Positions 15,711 to 18,715 of a stretch of 18,715 nt of DNA are shown piece by piece (positions within the stretch are counted from its first letter, which is position 1; every line of letters starts with the position of its first letter). Origin of the DNA: an uncultured Faecalibacterium sp. (GTDB lineage: Bacteria > Bacillota > Clostridia > Oscillospirales > Ruminococcaceae). The stretch spans positions 1 to 18,715 of the forward strand of contig CAKTEF010000029.1 in the NCBI GenBank assembly GCA_934547065.1, written 5' to 3'. The notes beneath the pieces were generated by a model, which was given only the letters and a program-made list of their open reading frames with translations, did not search any database and was not told the DNA's origin. The position numbers were made by a program, and so were the translations under genes.

Positions 15711-17144
15711 ATGAGTCAAACTCCGCGCCGTATCAATACCACCCGTTCGCTGAACCGTCCCACGGAGCAGCGGCCCACCGAGGCCCCGGCCTCCCGGCAG
15801 GCCCCGCTTCAGGGGCAGCCGGATTTCTTCCAGGAGGAGCCGTCGGTCCCCCATGTGGAGCAGCGCCCCCGCCCGGTGGAAGCGGATGGCGGAAACAATG
15901 GCGGCCAGCCGCCCCGGCACGGAGCCCATGCAGCCCAAAGCCAGCCGCCCCGCCGCCGGAAAAAGAAGAAAAAGACCCCGCTGTGGCTCCCGCTGGCTGT
16001 GACGCTGGCCGTGGTGGCCGTGCTTTCGGGCGTGGTGGTCTATGCGGTGAGCATGATGAACAAGGTGGAGGAAAACCTGAAGCCGGAGGAGAACGCCGCC
16101 TCGCTGGTGGAGGAGATCCAGACGCTGGAGGAGTACAAGGGCGATGTGGTGAACATCCTGGTCTGCGGCATCGACTATGAGGAAGGCCGCGCTTACTCGT
16201 CCGACGGCACCAACGACGGCATGACGGATATGATCCTGTACTGCCAGTTCGATATCAAGGGCGGCGCACTGCGGATGCTGCAGATCCCCCGCAACAGCCT
16301 GGTGGCCACCCAGAACCGCAAAATCACCCTTTCCAACGGCAAGACCTATGCGGCTTCCAACTACCAGATCAACTCGGTGGCGCTTTCCAACGGCGGCAAC
16401 ATCGCCGCCCTGGCCGAGGTCATCTACGACCAGTACAAGCTGCCCATCGACTACTATGTCACCATCGACATGCAGGCTCTGGTGGAAATGGTGGATAACT
16501 TTGGCGGCATCGAGGTGTATATCCCGCACGATATGTCCTTTGCAGGCAGCGCCCTCAAGCAGGGCTACCGCAACCTGGACGGCACTTCGGCGGAGTTCTT
16601 TGTCCGCTGCCGCCACGGCGAGGGATATGCCAACTCGGATATCGACCGCCTGAACATGCAGCGTTATTTCTACGCCGGCCTGTTCAAGCGGGTACGCAGC
16701 ATGGGCGTGACGGATGTCATTGCCCAGCTGCCCCTGATCTTCAACAATTATATCCACACGGACATGGATCTGGCCACCATTGCCAAGATGCTGGTGTCGT
16801 TTACCCGCATCGACAGCGCCAACATCATGCTGGCCCAGACCCCCGTGTTCATGGGCGTGCCCAATGTGGGCAAGACCGACAGCTTTGACGGCTACTCCTG
16901 TGTGGTGCCGGATGCCGGTTCCATTGCAGAGCTGCTCAACACCTATTTCCGCACTTACACCGGCCCTGTCAGCGCCGAGGAACTGAACCTTGTGACCAAC
17001 GACTGGCCCCATGGCTCGGCTTCCACCAGCGCCAACGTCCAGTTTGTCGGCCAGCTCGACAAGGAGTCCGATGATGCCATCCTGAGCGGGGAGACCGACG
17101 TGGCGGGCGCGACCACCACCGACGGCCAAAGCACAGGACAGTAA
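15711..17144 (+). CDS. LytR-CpsA-Psr (LCP) family cell-wall glycopolymer ligase
   Basis: LCP proteins sit in the membrane with the catalytic domain outside and move glycopolymers such as teichoic acids or capsule from lipid carriers to peptidoglycan. The 477-residue protein has a long cytoplasmic N-terminus (1-80) rich in Pro, Gln and Arg, a basic stretch RRRKKKKK (81-88), one membrane segment (about 91-113), then the LCP domain (about 145-340). Conserved features include ILVCGIDYEEG (D155), MTDMILY (D173), QIPRNSLV (R194) and the late R299/R301 and SDIDRLNMQR (309-318, R313) block that binds the lipid pyrophosphate. The C-terminal tail is low-complexity Thr/Ser/Gly. It has its own promoter and is followed 16 bases later by rsfS. 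Which polymer it attaches is not visible. Confidence 0.92.
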   Translation: MSQTPRRINTTRSLNRPTEQRPTEAPASRQAPLQGQPDFFQEEPSVPHVEQRPRPVEADGGNNGGQPPRHGAHAAQSQPPRRRKKKKKTPLWLPLAVTLAVVAVLSGVVVYAVSMMNKVEENLKPEENAASLVEEIQTLEEYKGDVVNILVCGIDYEEGRAYSSDGTNDGMTDMILYCQFDIKGGALRMLQIPRNSLVATQNRKITLSNGKTYAASNYQINSVALSNGGNIAALAEVIYDQYKLPIDYYVTIDMQALVEMVDNFGGIEVYIPHDMSFAGSALKQGYRNLDGTSAEFFVRCRHGEGYANSDIDRLNMQRYFYAGLFKRVRSMGVTDVIAQLPLIFNNYIHTDMDLATIAKMLVSFTRIDSANIMLAQTPVFMGVPNVGKTDSFDGYSCVVPDAGSIAELLNTYFRTYTGPVSAEELNLVTNDWPHGSASTSANVQFVGQLDKESDDAILSGETDVAGATTTDGQSTGQ

Positions 17145-17160
17145 ACGAGAGGAGACTTTT

Positions 17161-17541
17161 ATGGAGAACAACATCGACAGCAAGGCACTTGCCATCAAGA
17201 TCGCACAGATCCTGGACAAGAAAAAGGCCCAGGATGTCCGGGTGCTCAAGGTGGAGAGCCTGACCGTCCTGACCGATTACTTTGTCATCGCCTCCGGTAC
17301 CTCCACCACGCAGGTGGGGTCCCTGGCCGATGAAGTGGAGTTTGAGCTTTCCCAGAGCGGCATCGAGCCGTACAGCACCGAGGGCTTCGACTCCAAGAAC
17401 TGGGTGCTGCTGGATTATTCCGGCGTCATCGTGCATGTGTTTGTGCCCAACACCCGCACCTACTACGACCTGGAACACCTGTGGGCCGATGGCGAGCCCA
17501 TCGACATCTCGGAGTACCTGACCCCGGATAACAGTCTGTAA
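17161..17541 (+). CDS. rsfS: Ribosomal silencing factor RsfS
   Basis: RsfS binds L14 on the large ribosomal subunit and blocks joining with the small subunit when nutrients run low. The 126-residue protein is of usual size. It carries the family pattern VLTDYFVIASGTSTTQV in the first half and NWVLLDYSGVIVHVF in the second, followed by the YYDLEHLW segment. GAGAGGAG just before the ATG supports the start. It lies 16 bases after the LCP gene and so is expected to be transcribed from the promoter at 15629. A hairpin overlapping its stop codon probably ends the unit. In Bacillus the equivalent is yqeL, downstream of yqeK. Confidence 0.95.
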   Translation: MENNIDSKALAIKIAQILDKKKAQDVRVLKVESLTVLTDYFVIASGTSTTQVGSLADEVEFELSQSGIEPYSTEGFDSKNWVLLDYSGVIVHVFVPNTRTYYDLEHLWADGEPIDISEYLTPDNSL

Positions 17542-17571
17542 AGGAACACATCTCGGTGAGGTGTTCCTTTG
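17541..17571 (+). terminator. Probable terminator after rsfS
   Basis: A 9-bp stem AAGGAACAC (17541-17549) pairs with GTGTTCCTT (17561-17569), with an inner CTC/GAG pairing. It begins at the last base of the rsfS stop codon. Only a short T run follows (17568-17570), so termination may be partial. Element C starts three bases later. Confidence 0.6.
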
Positions 17572-17573
17572 TA

Positions 17574-17862
17574 CAACCTCTCAGTCACGGGCTTCGCCGT
17601 GACAGCTCCCCTAGTAGGGGAGCCCTTGGCAGACCGTGAAGCTTTTGAGTGTCAGCGCTTCGCTCCTGTTTGCCCTGCTGGCACAAGGTTCCTGTAAAGG
17701 CTTCCCCAGTGGGAAAGCTGTCGCCGCAGGCGACTGATGAGGTGAAGACCTTGCAGCAGATGCTGGTTTTGGAGCGTCAGCGATTACAGCAAAAAATAAA
17801 TCTTATGCCAAGGCCTCCCCTACTAGGGGAGGTGGCATTGCGGAGCAATGACGGAGAGGTTG
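17574..17862 (+). repeat. Full-length intergenic repeat element C
   Basis: A 289-bp element, closest to B. The left unit is identical to that of B through the two hairpins. An extra 11 bases (around 17643-17653) are present relative to B. The central unit has one change that breaks a pair in the second stem (GTGGGAAAGC). The right unit has CCTCCCC/GGGGAGG and CATTGC/GCAATG, both still paired although their bases differ from B. It fills most of the 401-base rsfS-leuS gap. The remaining 80 bases before leuS hold a weak promoter candidate, a small CTTTG/CAAAG hairpin and the leuS ribosome binding site. Confidence 0.88.
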
Positions 17863-17875
17863 GATCGAGGAGAAC

Positions 17876-17903
17876 CTGACAAGTGCTGAGATTGTCATAA
17901 ATT
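17876..17903 (+). promoter_or_regulatory. Candidate leuS promoter
   Basis: CTGACA (17876-17881, five of six matches to TTGACA) is followed after 16 bases by TAAATT (17898-17903, four of six matches to TATAAT). It lies just after element C and before leuS in an otherwise AT-rich stretch. The match is moderate and the spacing slightly short. Confidence 0.4.
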
Positions 17904-17942
17904 GAACCTTTGGTAGCAAAGAAAAGCAGGAGCTGAACAACA

Positions 17943-18715
17943 ATGAAGTATGATTACAAGGCCGTTGAGGCCAAGTGGCAGAAGGTGTGGGAGGACGAGA
18001 AGACTTTCCACGTTGAGATCGACCACAAAAAGCCCAAGTTCTACGCCCTGGTGGAGTTCCCGTATCCTTCGGGTGCGGGCCTGCACGTCGGCCATCCCCG
18101 CAGCTACACCGCGCTGGACGTCGTCAGCCGCAAACGCCGCCAGAACGGCTACAACGTGCTGTACCCGATGGGTTGGGACGCCTTTGGCCTGCCCACCGAG
18201 AACTTTGCCATGAAGAACCACATCCATCCGGCCATCGTGACCAAGAACAATGTGGACCACTTCCGCAGCCAGCTGAAAGCCCTGGGCTTCAGCTTTGACT
18301 GGGACCGCGAGATCAACACCACCGACCCCGAATATTACAAGTGGACCCAGTGGATCTTCCTGCAGCTGTACAAGCATGGCCTGGCTTACAAAAAAGAGAT
18401 GAACGTCAACTGGTGTACCGGCTGCAAGTGCGTGCTGGCCAACGAGGAAGTTGTCAACGGCGTGTGCGAGCGCTGCGGCAGCGAGGTGGTCCACCGCGTC
18501 AAGAGCCAGTGGATGCTCAAGATCACGGCCTACGCCGACAAGCTGATCGACGGCCTGGACGGCCTGGATTACATCGAGCGTGTTGCCACCCAGCAGAAGA
18601 ACTGGATCGGCCGCAGCCACGGCGCTGAGGTGAACTTCGGCACCACCGCAGGCGACACCCTGACCGTGTACACCACCCGCTGCGACACCCTGTTCGGTGC
18701 CACCTACATGGTCGT
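17943..18715 (+). CDS. leuS: Leucyl-tRNA synthetase, N-terminal part
   Basis: LeuS charges tRNA-Leu with leucine. The first 257 residues are present and the gene runs off the window end, so about two thirds are missing. Class I synthetase features are clear: the N-terminal [13 protein letters not shown], the HIGH-type motif HVGHP (48-52) within [14 protein letters not shown], the [20 protein letters not shown] block, and a zinc-binding insertion with C158, C161, C175 and C178. The editing domain begins with [14 protein letters not shown]. Cys247 replaces the Pro often found in this TTRPDT motif. AGGAG at 17928-17932 lies ten bases before the ATG. No T-box leader can be made out in the short upstream region. 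Confidence 0.97.
   Translation, partial: MKYDYKAVEAKWQKVWEDEKTFHVEIDHKKPKFYALVEFPYPSGAGLHVGHPRSYTALDVVSRKRRQNGYNVLYPMGWDAFGLPTENFAMKNHIHPAIVTKNNVDHFRSQLKALGFSFDWDREINTTDPEYYKWTQWIFLQLYKHGLAYKKEMNVNWCTGCKCVLANEEVVNGVCERCGSEVVHRVKSQWMLKITAYADKLIDGLDGLDYIERVATQQKNWIGRSHGAEVNFGTTAGDTLTVYTTRCDTLFGATYMV

Noticed and set aside
17649..17879. 76-codon open frame within element C
   Set aside because: It lies wholly in the repeat, is disrupted in the matching parts of A and B, and shows no protein-like conservation.
17863..17942. T-box riboswitch upstream of leuS
   Set aside because: Only 80 bases lie between element C and the start codon. No T-box sequence, specifier stem or terminator/antiterminator pair can be recognised.

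Overview
The window is GC-rich bacterial chromosome of conserved housekeeping genes, all on the + strand. Protein flavour, gene order (dprA-topA-trmFO, rnc-smc-ftsY, yhbY-nadD-yqeK-LCP-rsfS) and the style of the intergenic repeats suggest a Clostridia member of the Oscillospiraceae/Ruminococcaceae, most likely Faecalibacterium or a close relative. That assignment is inference from recognised families, not a database match.

Layout. 1-192: end of rplT (L20), followed by two terminator-like hairpins. 376-2297: a TrmH/SpoU-family rRNA methyltransferase and dprA, translationally coupled. 2298-2769: a non-coding gap with full-length repeat element A. 2770-6230: topA and trmFO. 6231-6517: a degenerate repeat cluster. 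6518-11766: plsX, rnc and smc, tightly packed. 11744-12042: a strong promoter at the end of smc and a repeat-filled ftsY leader. 12043-12981: ftsY. 13020-13072: a single repeat unit. 13110-13748: rdgB. 13764-14041: element B. 14090-15604: yhbY, nadD and yqeK, all overlapping. 15629-17541: a promoter, an LCP cell-wall ligase and rsfS, then a hairpin. 17574-17862: element C. 17943 to the window end: the 5' part of leuS.

How the genes work together. Most products serve ribosome and RNA maturation (TrmH-family, TrmFO, RNase III, YhbY, RsfS, LeuS), chromosome topology and segregation (TopA, SMC, DprA), membrane biogenesis and protein targeting (PlsX, FtsY), or nucleotide hygiene and cofactors (RdgB, NadD, YqeK). 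The LCP enzyme attaches glycopolymers to the cell wall. No phage, insertion sequence with transposase, CRISPR array, tRNA or defence system is visible.

The most interesting content is non-coding. Six of the eight gaps longer than 100 bases carry members of one repeat family. The basic unit is two adjacent hairpins: a first stem bounded by GTC...GAC whose inside varies, then a C-rich/G-rich second stem. Three full elements (about 280-290 bp, ends CAACCTCTC/GAGAGGTTG) each contain three units arranged like a MITE with inverted ends. Elements B and C differ by compensatory base-pair changes, which points to maintained hairpin structure rather than maintained sequence.
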